From positions 1 to 18,328 of the forward strand of contig URJQ01000057.1 in assembly GCA_900548195.1 (NCBI GenBank): a DNA stretch of 18,328 nucleotides, written 5' to 3'. The notes under the pieces were generated by a model. The model was not told the origin of the DNA. It did not search any database and saw only the letters and a list, made by a program, of their open reading frames with translations. Positions within the stretch are counted from its first letter, which is position 1, and every line of letters begins with the position of its first letter. The stretch comes from an uncultured Prevotella sp. (GTDB lineage Bacteria > Bacteroidota > Bacteroidia > Bacteroidales > Bacteroidaceae). Made by a program: the position numbers and the translations under genes. Of the stretch, positions 5,061-12,787 are shown piece after piece.

Positions 5061-7799
5061 CTATTTCCCCAAAACATAGGTCTGCCCTTCTGCATCCAAG
5101 CCTGACAGCGACACTTTGACGCGTGTCTCACGACAATTATTATAGAAAGAGGTGGTGAAAGTGCCGTTCTTATCCAGTTTCACGTTTGGATTCCAGTAGA
5201 GCGTGCGACGATAATCCGTAGGCGTCTGCGGTATTGCCGTGCTGTAATCAGGGTTATAGTATTCCTCCGTGTAAGCTATTCCCGGGAAGATGTAGCGTCG
5301 GTCACGGTATGTGTAACGCTTTCCTTCATCAGGAAGCGGCACAAAATCGAGTGTCACGTCCGCTGAATTGGCGGCAGAGACATCGAAAGAGTCAGTGCGA
5401 AGCTCGTAGTCGGTGAACACGCGCACCTCATTCATACGGTTAAGATGCAGGAAATCAAACATCTTGGCAGAGGACATAGGCTTGTCAAACTCCGTCACCG
5501 TAGGGGTATAGTTGCGATAGAACGTGGATTTCTCCACCATAGCGCGGACGTTCATGCCACGGTTTACGCGTCCCATATTGCCGAAGAGGTAAGTACAGAC
5601 CTGATAGGGGAACGTAGCCGCATTGAATACACCCATCGACAGTCCGTAGTCGGTCACGTCATTATAGAGTCTGTACGTGTCGCACACCATCGCCGGCTTG
5701 GTGAAATCTATGGCACGCTTGCCTCTGCGCTTTGCCTTCACATAGACAGTCTGCAGGGTATGGTTTCCCGCAAGCTTGCTGCTCTCGGGTATATTCTCGT
5801 CATCCTCCACGTCAACAAACTGTATCTCAGGCGAATTGACCTGATACCATGAATATGGCTGTGAGAATATCGGGAAGAACATATCGCGCTTTACGAAATA
5901 ATCTGGTATGCTGCGCTCGTCTCTCCAGCCCTTGTCCTTGGTGGAAGCCATACATTTATATATCGAATCCTTTGGATTATAAGCCTTTATGAAGAGCACT
6001 GCATCGTCATAATAAGGTGGCAACTGGAAGGAGAATCTTCCCCTTTTGTCGGTTCTCACCACCACTCCTGCCGTATCGCCATCCTTTGACACCTCCGCTT
6101 CCACGCAGACAGGACGATTCTGCACCCTGCCTTCTTCATATTCGGCAACGGCATACTCCACGTTTTCCTCCGTCACTTCGGTGGATATTCCGGTGCCGTC
6201 ATCCTCTGTATCTTCCTTCAATGTGGTGGTCTCTGTCAGTCCTTCTATCTTTGCGAGCGCCTCTTCCGCCACGTTGGTGGACTGCATCATGCCGGCAAGG
6301 TCATCAATTTCGAGAATCGAAGCGGTGGAAAGCAATTTATAGACGGTGCCTTCAAATGTCGTGGTCTTTTCCGGAAGATAGCGGAACTGCGCCACCCTCT
6401 TGTACCTGCGCCATCCCTGCACCATCATCAGGAGGTCGAGATTACGGCGGTGTACCTCATCATCGGCAGCGAAATAGTAGCCTGGCGTAGGCACAAACCC
6501 TTTGAGCTCGCTCGACAATAGCATTTCCGTCATCATGTTTCCATCATCATAAGCAGGATCATCAGTCTGCGTATCACGCACTGCCAAGCTTATTACTCCA
6601 TTGGTCTTCATACCGCTTTCCAGTTTCATATCCACCTTGGCGTAAGGCTGGAGCGTGGATTTATCGCCTATCTCTGCATCGGCTGACGTGAGCGAGACCT
6701 TCACCGGCTTGCCGAAGTCATGATTATTGACAAAGAAAAGGCGTGAAGCCACTGGATTGGCATCTGCATCATAGATTATTATCTCATTGATACCTGTAGG
6801 CAAAGGCTTTGGCAAAGCATTGAGATTGACGCTCTCGCTGCCTTTGAGACGCTGGAAATGCTGTAGTCTGCCACGGCAAAGCACGGCTAAAGCGCTTGGC
6901 ACTGCCCCACCCGACTTGACGCTTACGATGCGTTTCTCAGGGTCAAAAGCGAGTGCGCATCCGTCTGTCGGTTTTGGCAAGCGGAAGGTCCACTCCTTAT
7001 TGTTCCATGTAAATGTGGCTTTAGCATCCTGATTGCTCGGAGTGAAGAGGAAGGTTCCTTTACCTAAATGCGTGGTACTGATTCTTGTACCATCGGAGAG
7101 TGTGCCCTCAATGTCGATGAGTTGACCATTGTGATCCTTCACTTCGAAGGCGATTCTCCCCTGTATTCCTTTCACGCATTCGCCTCCTTCTGGAAAGAAC
7201 GTGACGGACAGGCGCGGATGCTCCTTAGCCACATTCTGTCGCGGACGCTTTGAGATATATCTCTGAGCGTAATCGCCTGGCGTCTTTGGCTTGTTGTAGA
7301 TAGGTACTACGCGTGAGTAAAGTCCTTCGAAATCACGGAAATAGTCGGCACACATCTGCTTATTGTAGAATCTTCGTTCGTCGATGAATGTATAATTCTT
7401 ATGCTCCACATTGAAATTGAGTTGCCATTTCGTGTAAGCCCTCACCTCATAATAACCGGAATAGAGACTGTCTGGCAGGGCAAACTGTCCGTAAGTGGTG
7501 CCGTTTCCTGCCAATATGACGTGTTGTCTCTCCACTACGAAACCATCAGGTGAGAGCAACTCGACATAGAGCAGCTTGCTCATTCTTGTGGGCTTGAGAC
7601 TGTCTGCCCGCACCACATAAGCTTTATACCATAGTGTGTCGCCCACGAAATAGCAGTTGTTATCGAGATGCAGATACACTTTCTCTTGTATCTGTGGATG
7701 GTCTCTCAACAGTGTTTCAAGTGAGTCGATGGCATCTGCCTTCGCCATCAGGCTGAGCATTGCCAGTAATAGGGTGGTTAGTGTTTGTTTGTAATTCAT
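5061..7799 (-). CDS. Large exported MG2 / regulatory-like / plug-like outer-membrane protein
   Basis: This 912-residue exported protein has a type I signal (MNYKQTLTTLLLAMLSLMAKADA, cleavage near ADA). Residues about 40-135 resemble the macroglobulin MG2 domain (KVYLHLDNNCYFVGDTLWYK, YSGYYEVRAYTKW). Further beta-rich segments follow, then an acidic stretch (about 526-556), a carboxypeptidase-regulatory-like segment (about 560-605, TDKRGRFSFQLPPYYDDA), and a region resembling a TonB-dependent receptor plug (about 680-795). The end carries DYRRTLYWNP and FYNN, which I recognise from large Bacteroidota proteins annotated as TonB-dependent receptor or carboxypeptidase-regulatory-like. No long barrel follows the plug region, so it is unlikely to be a transporter itself; surface assembly or partnering with an outer-membrane complex is inferred. 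A frame from 7922 adds 41 residues that only translate repeat DNA, so I start at 7799 before the signal peptide. The start-codon context itself resembles the GCATTATGAATTA repeat at 8124-8162. Confidence 0.8.
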   Translation of the reverse strand: MNYKQTLTTLLLAMLSLMAKADAIDSLETLLRDHPQIQEKVYLHLDNNCYFVGDTLWYKAYVVRADSLKPTRMSKLLYVELLSPDGFVVERQHVILAGNGTTYGQFALPDSLYSGYYEVRAYTKWQLNFNVEHKNYTFIDERRFYNKQMCADYFRDFEGLYSRVVPIYNKPKTPGDYAQRYISKRPRQNVAKEHPRLSVTFFPEGGECVKGIQGRIAFEVKDHNGQLIDIEGTLSDGTRISTTHLGKGTFLFTPSNQDAKATFTWNNKEWTFRLPKPTDGCALAFDPEKRIVSVKSGGAVPSALAVLCRGRLQHFQRLKGSESVNLNALPKPLPTGINEIIIYDADANPVASRLFFVNNHDFGKPVKVSLTSADAEIGDKSTLQPYAKVDMKLESGMKTNGVISLAVRDTQTDDPAYDDGNMMTEMLLSSELKGFVPTPGYYFAADDEVHRRNLDLLMMVQGWRRYKRVAQFRYLPEKTTTFEGTVYKLLSTASILEIDDLAGMMQSTNVAEEALAKIEGLTETTTLKEDTEDDGTGISTEVTEENVEYAVAEYEEGRVQNRPVCVEAEVSKDGDTAGVVVRTDKRGRFSFQLPPYYDDAVLFIKAYNPKDSIYKCMASTKDKGWRDERSIPDYFVKRDMFFPIFSQPYSWYQVNSPEIQFVDVEDDENIPESSKLAGNHTLQTVYVKAKRRGKRAIDFTKPAMVCDTYRLYNDVTDYGLSMGVFNAATFPYQVCTYLFGNMGRVNRGMNVRAMVEKSTFYRNYTPTVTEFDKPMSSAKMFDFLHLNRMNEVRVFTDYELRTDSFDVSAANSADVTLDFVPLPDEGKRYTYRDRRYIFPGIAYTEEYYNPDYSTAIPQTPTDYRRTLYWNPNVKLDKNGTFTTSFYNNCRETRVKVSLSGLDAEGQTYVLGK

Positions 7800-7924
7800 A
7801 ATGCGTAACAGACCCCCTCTTATCCCCCTGTAGGGGGAGGCTGGATACGTTCTTCGACTTGTGGAGTATTCTGATGGAGATTCCCACGATAATGATACTA
7901 ACTCATATTCTTCATTCTTCATTT
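7800..7924. repeat. ATGAAGAAT-TIR element, copy R1 (one end replaced) fused to a C-rich hairpin
   Basis: 7842-7924 matches the core and right end of the elements at 10117-10278 and 18072-18187: GGATACGTTCTTCG, then ACTAACTCATATTC and the 18-base ATTCTTCATTCTTCATTT (7907-7924). The opposite inverted end is missing. In its place is a C-rich segment with hairpin CCCCCTGTAGGGGG (7824-7837). The element abuts the start codon of the gene at 7799 and stays open in its frame, producing a false N-terminal extension. Confidence 0.7.
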
Positions 7925-7948
7925 TAGCAGATTCTTTTTAGCAGATTC
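7922..7948. repeat. 13-bp direct repeat
   Basis: TTTTAGCAGATTC occurs at 7922-7934 and again at 7936-7948, a 14-bp period. The first copy overlaps the end of the R1 element. It may be a small duplication. The rest of 7949-8037 is AT-rich; I find no TAnnTTTG promoter or gene there. Confidence 0.5.
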
Positions 7949-8037
7949 ATAATTAGTATAATGGAGGCTTTTATCATAAAGACGGAATAATGCGCATTTC
8001 GTTTAATTCAAGGAAAAAATAAAATGCACATATAGGG

Positions 8038-8123
8038 AAAAGGTTGGCGGTTGCGGGTTGGCGGTTATCGGTAGATTTAACTATACGACCCACAACCCAA
8101 GACCCACAACCGACAACCTTTTT
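8038..8123 (-). terminator. Long imperfect inverted repeat, probable bidirectional terminator
   Basis: The left arm (about 8038-8066: AAAAGGTTGGCGGTTGCGGG) is imperfectly complementary to the right arm (about 8087-8123: CCCACAACCGACAACCTTTT). T-runs follow the stem in both directions (CCTTTTT on plus, CCTTTTCCC on minus). It lies about 50 bp past the stop of the pectate lyase gene, where a terminator is expected. The repeated GGTTG/CAACC words also give it the look of a small mobile repeat. Confidence 0.55.
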
Positions 8124-8165
8124 GATTATGCATTATGAATTATGAATTATGCATTATGAATTAAA
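8124..8165. repeat. ATTATGAA/ATTATGCA tandem repeat
   Basis: The words ATTATGCA, TTATGAA, TTATGAA, TTATGCA and TTATGAA run head to tail up to the pectate lyase stop codon. The start region of the gene at 7799 carries the same GCATTATGAATTA-like word. This is low-complexity repeat DNA with no sign of coding. Confidence 0.6.
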
Positions 8166-8169
8166 AGGA

Positions 8170-10020
8170 TTACATTCTCGCTCCTGCTATAGAGTATCTC
8201 ACCCCATTACGCTCAATGACGACTCTACCATTATGGAGATATTTCTTAGTGGTGGAGTCACCTTGTTGGCTTTCCACCTTACTAATGCCGGTGGCATCTG
8301 TGCAATAAAGGGTGATGATGGCACACACCTGCTTCTTGGCAATGGAGAAAGTGAGAGTGCCGGAGGCTGGAGTGGCGAGGGTGATGACGTGGTTGACATT
8401 CTGCATTTCATCATTCACCTTGGCAGGAAAGACATACTGCGTGCTGGAGAAAGTCTCGCCATTGAGCTTTGAGATGTAGGCATCAGCGTCGGCATAGTTG
8501 TCATATCCTGAGAAAGAGACCTTCACCACCTTCTTGTCCTTTGGGAGAGTCACCGTATAGTCAGCGCTCGAAAACTTCACCGTACTGTTTTTTCCTGCTC
8601 CATAGCCCTTGTTCTTATTGTTGGCTACGGAGATGGAGTTGCTGAAATTCCATGTTGCGTCCTTATTAGTGGTGTTTGTCTCGCTTGAAATCACGTAACT
8701 CTCAAGGTCGCCACTCTCATTCTCGGCATCTATCTTCGCCTTCCAAGTCTCGTATGTCTTTATGACGCCGTCACACCAACTGCCCAGATACTGGTAACTT
8801 CTACGGTTTTTCGCCATGAGCGATGTGGCAACGGTCTGTCCATACTTGTCTTTCGCGTCTGGCGTGTCATCGTAATTGTAGAGATGGCGATAGAACAATT
8901 CGGGATAGTCATTGGAATAGATGGCGAATATAGGCTGGTAAGCCTTAGTCTCATCGTAAGAAGCCTCAAGGATGTCACATTCCGGATAAGAATATCCCGT
9001 GAGATGATGAGCGCGCGACTTGCCTCTCGCCTTCAGTTTGTTGTAGAATTTCTGATATATCTTCTTTCCGCTCTCGCCACCTATCTGGATAAATCTGCCC
9101 CAGAGATTAGAACCTTGCTTCTCCACGATGTGGCGGTCAGCCTCACCTTTCGCGTTGGTATAGTCCTGCACTGTGGCATTCTCCTTGTATTTATGACTTT
9201 TAAGCCATTCCACGGCGGCGGTGATAGACTGCTGAATTTCTTCTGAAGGCTTATTGATTGACATGAGATAATAGAGCAGGTTGGCAGATTCATATCCGCT
9301 GACTGACGGCATCTCATGCGGACGTCCCTCTGTAGGGAGGAAGTCAGCCGCATCATGCTGTGCGCACCAAGCCGCCTTCACGCCGTTGTCGTCTATCTGG
9401 CAATTGATAACGCACTCTATCGCCTTGTCCCATTGTGCCTTGCATTTCTCGCGTGTGGCATCGTCCACGAGTCCTGCGAAGTCACCTTTCCCCTCAGATA
9501 TTTCCTGAAGAATACGCATCATGTTGAGCATCAGGTCGTCATTGAAGGTGATATAGTTCTGATAGCTAAACTTATCCGAGGATAGAGGCCAGTACTGCGC
9601 CCATCCGCCTTTCAAGCTATTGCCAGAGACGAAGATGAGGTCGAGGGCTCTTTTGAAAGCATCGAGGAAACGCTGTTGGTGGGTTTGCTGATACACCTTT
9701 GCGAGGAAGCGCATCTCCTGGGTGGTGGCATTATTGTCAAAGCAGGAATGGATGCTGCGTCCATTATCGCCGTTGAGCTTCTGTCGGGCAGTCAATTCGC
9801 TGGTGGACAGTTTATGAAACTGATCATTCTTCATCCATCCGCCATTAGTTTTCTGCACGGATACGAGCGTATCAGCCACGCTGATAGCTTCAGCGGAGCC
9901 ATACCATTCCGTTCCCATTTTTCCGGAGCATATCTCGCCCCATTTCAATTCTTTGTAGGACTGTGCATTCATTGCCATGAAAGTCATGAGCAAGATTGCA
10001 AGAGTAAAGATTTTTCTCAT
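8170..10020 (-). CDS. Secreted pectate lyase, PL10 type
   Basis: This 616-residue exported enzyme has a type I signal (MRKIFTLAILLMTFMAMNAQ). Such lyases cut polygalacturonate by calcium-dependent beta-elimination. Family hallmarks seen are VQKTNGGWMKN (55-65), DNNATTQEMRFL (95-106), WPLSS plus ITFNDD (about 144-162), RPHEMPSVSGYES (233-245), LWGRFIQIG (306-314) and AKNRRSYQYLGSW (403-415). The catalytic domain spans about 25-430. A beta-rich segment (about 455-575) may be a binding module. The end (about 576-616) has KYLHNGRVVIERNGVRYSIA, resembling short C-terminal tails common on secreted Prevotella proteins and possibly a type IX sorting signal. It has its own promoter (10060-10090) and a terminator-like repeat downstream, so it is probably a separate unit from the SusCD operon. 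Family is confident; exact substrate is not. Confidence 0.87.
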   Translation of the reverse strand: MRKIFTLAILLMTFMAMNAQSYKELKWGEICSGKMGTEWYGSAEAISVADTLVSVQKTNGGWMKNDQFHKLSTSELTARQKLNGDNGRSIHSCFDNNATTQEMRFLAKVYQQTHQQRFLDAFKRALDLIFVSGNSLKGGWAQYWPLSSDKFSYQNYITFNDDLMLNMMRILQEISEGKGDFAGLVDDATREKCKAQWDKAIECVINCQIDDNGVKAAWCAQHDAADFLPTEGRPHEMPSVSGYESANLLYYLMSINKPSEEIQQSITAAVEWLKSHKYKENATVQDYTNAKGEADRHIVEKQGSNLWGRFIQIGGESGKKIYQKFYNKLKARGKSRAHHLTGYSYPECDILEASYDETKAYQPIFAIYSNDYPELFYRHLYNYDDTPDAKDKYGQTVATSLMAKNRRSYQYLGSWCDGVIKTYETWKAKIDAENESGDLESYVISSETNTTNKDATWNFSNSISVANNKNKGYGAGKNSTVKFSSADYTVTLPKDKKVVKVSFSGYDNYADADAYISKLNGETFSSTQYVFPAKVNDEMQNVNHVITLATPASGTLTFSIAKKQVCAIITLYCTDATGISKVESQQGDSTTKKYLHNGRVVIERNGVRYSIAGARM

Positions 10021-10059
10021 TTGTTGGTCAAGTTAGTAATTCGTAATAGTAATTGGCTA

Positions 10060-10090
10060 CAAAGGTAATAAATATTTTTTTTATTGCAAA
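10060..10090 (-). promoter_or_regulatory. Bacteroides-type promoter of the pectate lyase gene
   Basis: On the minus strand, -33 box TTTG (10087-10090) and -7 box TACCTTTG (10060-10067) are separated by exactly 19 bp, matching the TTTG-N19-21-TAnnTTTG consensus of the Bacteroides primary sigma factor. The start codon at 10020 is about 40 bp downstream. The segment TTACCTTTGTA is identical to the susC promoter. Confidence 0.8.
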
Positions 10091-10116
10091 GAGTTGGGGG
10101 AATTATTTGTGGTTTA

Positions 10117-10278
10117 GTGAAAAGTGTTCTAAATGAAGAATATCTTAAATAAAGAATGAAGAATTAAGAATGAAGAATCCGGATTACGTTCTCCGCTTTG
10201 AGGTTCTTAGTGGAATTTCTCAAGCAAACAAGACTAACTCTCATTCTTCATTCTTCATTTAAGGGATTCTTCATTTAA
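10117..10278. repeat. ATGAAGAAT-TIR element, copy R2
   Basis: The left end (10117-10141) is a 25-base sequence whose exact reverse complement is the right end of copy R3 (18163-18187). Inside are repeated AAGAATGAAGAAT words (10151-10178), a core starting CCGGATTACGTTCTCCG, ACAAGACTAACTC, then ATTCTTCATTCTTCATTT (10243-10260) and a further ATTCTTCATTTAA (10266-10278). That last word contains the stop codon of the thioredoxin-fold gene. The element fills the gap between that gene and the pectate lyase promoter and could form a long hairpin at the operon's end. Confidence 0.75.
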
Positions 10279-11351
10279 CGACTTCTCCTAATGACCCTAT
10301 CAATCTCAACGATGTCAGCCTCACTCATTCCCTTACGAAGAGCGGAGAGGGCTTGTACGGCTCTTTGTCGCTGGTCGGCATTAGCCATTTTCTCAAAGCG
10401 AACCATCTCCTTGATGATAGCCATGCGGTCGTCACGGTTGGTGTTGTCCTTCATCCGGTCGAGGATATTGATGATTTCATCCACACGATTGGTGTCTTTC
10501 TCATTGATAATCCATCGTATAGTCATGCAGTCGGCGAGAAGACGTGCTTGCTTATAGCCTGCTTTATCGAGGAGATTGAGATCTTCTATTCGCTTTTGGA
10601 AATCGATATTTAGCATCTTGTGCATTCTGAAATTCTCTTGAAACACCGTCATTATCTTCTCTTCCACCACTGCTCTTCCCATTGCCTTCTCAAAGGATGG
10701 TCTGTAAGTAAGGAGACGTAAGAAAGTGGCCATTTCTGGATTATTAACATCAGAGACAATCATATTCCAGTTTTCTGGTTTTACCCACTGAGTTTCAGGT
10801 ATCGAACAGAGATATTCATCGACAACGATAGGCAGGTTATTATCACCGAGATTACGCAGATAAGTGATGTATTCTTTCACAAAACTGCTATCTCTACGTC
10901 CTTCCTTATATTGCTTATTCCATGATGCTTTATCCAAAGCGCGCTTCATTTGCTCTACGAAAGAGATCTTCAGACTGAGGCATTTGGCTCCTTCTTCTTT
11001 GCAAAACAGGGTTCCGTTGGGATTGATGACGAGGAATGTAGGGTAAATGCCCACTTCATAATTCTTGCGCACAGCAGGTCCGTCGCCTTCATCCATATCC
11101 ATAGAGAGGCAGATATAGCGGTCATTGAAGAAATCTCCGCATTCTTTTTTCGGAAATTCATTCTTCATCAAGTACTTGCATGGCACACACGTCTTGATGT
11201 AGCAGTCGATAAATATCTGCTTGTTTTCTTCTTTTGCTTTGACAAAAGCCTCTCGTAATGGTATTTGTAGGAAGTTGATTCCTTCGTTTTGTGCCTGTGA
11301 AATTGCAATATTTGCAACAAACATCAAGCATAATAAGATTAGTTTTCTCAT
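10275..11351 (-). CDS. Exported thioredoxin-fold protein
   Basis: This 358-residue protein has a signal peptide (cleavage near ISQA, residue 20). The thioredoxin-like domain (about 25-150) has TCVPCKYL with the CxxC pair Cys55/Cys58 and the conserved cis-Pro in GIYPTFLVINPNG (Pro104). Intact CxxC and cis-Pro favour redox activity in the periplasm or on a membrane; the partner is unknown. The C-terminal 200 residues are mostly helical and I do not recognise them. The frame could start at 11429, but that extension translates a hairpin and would place the signal peptide internally, so I use 11351. It lies 93 bp after the Gly-Thr lipoprotein gene on the same strand with no promoter seen between, so it is probably the last gene of the SusCD operon. 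Its TAA stop lies inside repeat R2. Confidence 0.82.
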   Translation of the reverse strand: MRKLILLCLMFVANIAISQAQNEGINFLQIPLREAFVKAKEENKQIFIDCYIKTCVPCKYLMKNEFPKKECGDFFNDRYICLSMDMDEGDGPAVRKNYEVGIYPTFLVINPNGTLFCKEEGAKCLSLKISFVEQMKRALDKASWNKQYKEGRRDSSFVKEYITYLRNLGDNNLPIVVDEYLCSIPETQWVKPENWNMIVSDVNNPEMATFLRLLTYRPSFEKAMGRAVVEEKIMTVFQENFRMHKMLNIDFQKRIEDLNLLDKAGYKQARLLADCMTIRWIINEKDTNRVDEIINILDRMKDNTNRDDRMAIIKEMVRFEKMANADQRQRAVQALSALRKGMSEADIVEIDRVIRRSR

Positions 11352-11393
11352 TGTTTTCTGAATGGTTTTTCGATATTTAAGGAGGTCAGAAAT

Positions 11394-11427
11394 GGTGAAC
11401 AATAGCGTAGCTTCGCCATTGCTCACC
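11394..11427 (-). promoter_or_regulatory. Intercistronic 14-bp RNA hairpin
   Basis: On the minus (transcribed) strand, GGTGAGCAATGGCG pairs with CGCTATTGTTCACC across a 6-nt loop. Twelve pairs are Watson-Crick and two are G.U. Read from the plus strand the same two positions are A.C mismatches, so the structure is better as operon RNA. No U-tract follows, so a processing or stability element, or an attenuator, is more likely than a full terminator. Confidence 0.6.
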
Positions 11428-11444
11428 AATATACTTACCTATTC

Positions 11445-12782
11445 TTATTTCTTAGGTCCTTCGGCAATGCCTTGCAAGTCAATGCCATACTTTGTCTTCA
11501 TGTAAGAGATAGCTTGCTCAAACTTCTGTGCCACGAGCGGGAACTTATCCTTCGGATACATCTGGTAGAACTCAGCACGAGTGTGAACCATAGCTGCTCT
11601 GACATAAGAAAGGAAGTAGTCGGCATAGTAACCACCTGAGTTGTAGTTTGGATTCTTGAAGTAAGAGAGAGATATAGACCATACGCCTTCATCTACCATA
11701 TCATCATTTATCCAACTGATGAAACCACGATTATATACATAATTCGGGTTGTTAGGATTGCTTCTGTTGAGCCTTGTGGTGAAGTCGATGCCGTCACGCC
11801 AGCCTTCTGGATCTACGATAGTGCCGTCCTTCTTCAGGTTTGTCAATATCTGGTTGATAAAGCTGTAACGATTTTTCTTCAGGCTCTGTGGGTCTTGACT
11901 CTGAATCTCAGACTTCTTGAAACTGATAGCCCAGTAATCGAAACCGTCAAACTTTGTTGGAGTAAAGCCTGGAACAATCTCTTCCTGAGTGCCAGTACCT
12001 GTGCCAGTTCCTGTACCTGTTCCTGTGCCAGTTCCTGTACCTGTACCGGTGCCTGTACCTGTGCCTGTACCGGTGCCTGTTCCTGTACCGGTGCCTGTAC
12101 CCGTGCCTGTTCCTGTGCCATCCCAAGTTCCTGTACCAGTACCTGTGCCTGTACCGCCAGTACCTGTACCAGTGCCTGTGCCTGTACCATCCCAAGTTCC
12201 TGTGCCTGTACCTGTGCCTGTACCTGTGCCTGTACCGCCAGTACCAGTACCTGTACCACCAGTGCCTGTACCTGTGCCTGTGCCACCAGTGCCTGTACCT
12301 GTGCCTGTACCGCCAGTACCAGTACCACCAGTACCTGTGCCACCAGTACCAGTATCACCACCAGTACCACCGCCACCATTGAAGTCTGGATCGACACCTC
12401 TTAGGTTTTTGAGCATATAAATCTTGACAGGAAATGTGGAGCGTATCATTTCTGTGGAGACATAAGGGAATACGTTGTCCTTGAAGAAATCGACATAATA
12501 TGTGATTTCATCACTTGGAACATCGTCGCCATAATATAGTTTTCCCGTTCCGATACCTGTCCATCTTCTGTTCAGGTCGGCAGCTGTAATATCTTTATAC
12601 AAAAGATACACGCCATAAGTATCGTGGATTTGCTTTATCTCCTCATCCCAAGAGTTATTGCCTTGGGGGAAAGTCATTCTCAAAACAGAGTAATTGCCCG
12701 ATGGAGTAATCGGATCTTCTGTCATATCGCAAGCCGACAACATGAAAGAAGCGGCAATGGCATAAAATACTATTTTTTTCAT
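11445..12782 (-). CDS. Mx1-type peptidase-like lipoprotein with a Gly-Thr repeat and no HExxH
   Basis: This 445-residue lipoprotein has lipobox LSAC (Cys18). The N-terminal part (19-135) and C-terminal part (266-445) resemble the putative zinc-binding metallopeptidases (Mx1 type, PF15890) often found as lipoproteins beside SusC/SusD. Between them is an insertion of 130 residues (136-265), almost entirely Gly and Thr with two TWDG islands. I find no HExxH anywhere; where I would expect it the chain reads RYSFINQILTNL (about 305-316), so zinc proteolysis looks lost. A binding or scaffold role at the cell surface is inferred. It begins 5 bp after the SusD stop codon, so it is surely cotranscribed and probably works with the transporter. 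The family call rests on remembered patterns and context, not on a search; the lipoprotein, the repeat and the missing motif are read directly. Confidence 0.68.
   Translation of the reverse strand: MKKIVFYAIAASFMLSACDMTEDPITPSGNYSVLRMTFPQGNNSWDEEIKQIHDTYGVYLLYKDITAADLNRRWTGIGTGKLYYGDDVPSDEITYYVDFFKDNVFPYVSTEMIRSTFPVKIYMLKNLRGVDPDFNGGGGTGGDTGTGGTGTGGTGTGGTGTGTGTGGTGTGTGTGGTGTGTGGTGTGTGTGTGTGTWDGTGTGTGTGTGGTGTGTGTGTWDGTGTGTGTGTGTGTGTGTGTGTGTGTGTGTGTGTGTGTGTGTGTQEEIVPGFTPTKFDGFDYWAISFKKSEIQSQDPQSLKKNRYSFINQILTNLKKDGTIVDPEGWRDGIDFTTRLNRSNPNNPNYVYNRGFISWINDDMVDEGVWSISLSYFKNPNYNSGGYYADYFLSYVRAAMVHTRAEFYQMYPKDKFPLVAQKFEQAISYMKTKYGIDLQGIAEGPKK
11988..12377 (-). repeat. Degenerate hexanucleotide (GGNACN) repeat coding for Gly-Thr
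   Basis: 390 bp encode residues 136-265 of the lipoprotein. The basic unit is 6 bp (Gly-Thr), with occasional extra Gly codons. The TWDG islands at 12118-12134 and 12187-12203 share 17 identical bases 69 bp apart, suggesting duplication of a block of 23 codons. Third positions vary (GGT/GGC/GGA, ACA/ACT/ACC), so this is not a fresh perfect microsatellite. The unit has no stop codon in the other frames, which are therefore open over several hundred bases without being genes. Confidence 0.92.
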
Positions 12783-12787
12783 GAGTC

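Noticed and set aside
7800..7922. 41-residue N-terminal extension of the MG2/plug protein
   Set aside because: It is repeat-derived and would bury the signal peptide inside the protein.
8041..8165. Small RNA gene in the pectate lyase to MG2-protein gap
   Set aside because: The structure is explained by an inverted repeat and tandem words, and no promoter was seen for an independent transcript.
11352..11429. 26-residue N-terminal extension of the thioredoxin-fold protein
   Set aside because: It covers the intercistronic hairpin and precedes a normal signal peptide at 11351.
11879..12420. Long open frames opposite and beside the Gly-Thr tract (Pro-Val, Cys-Thr-Ser/Ala, Ala-Gln-Val, Arg-His-Tyr repeats)
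   Set aside because: A hexanucleotide repeat without stop codons is open in several frames. Only the Gly-Thr frame joins to a lipoprotein signal and folded flanks.
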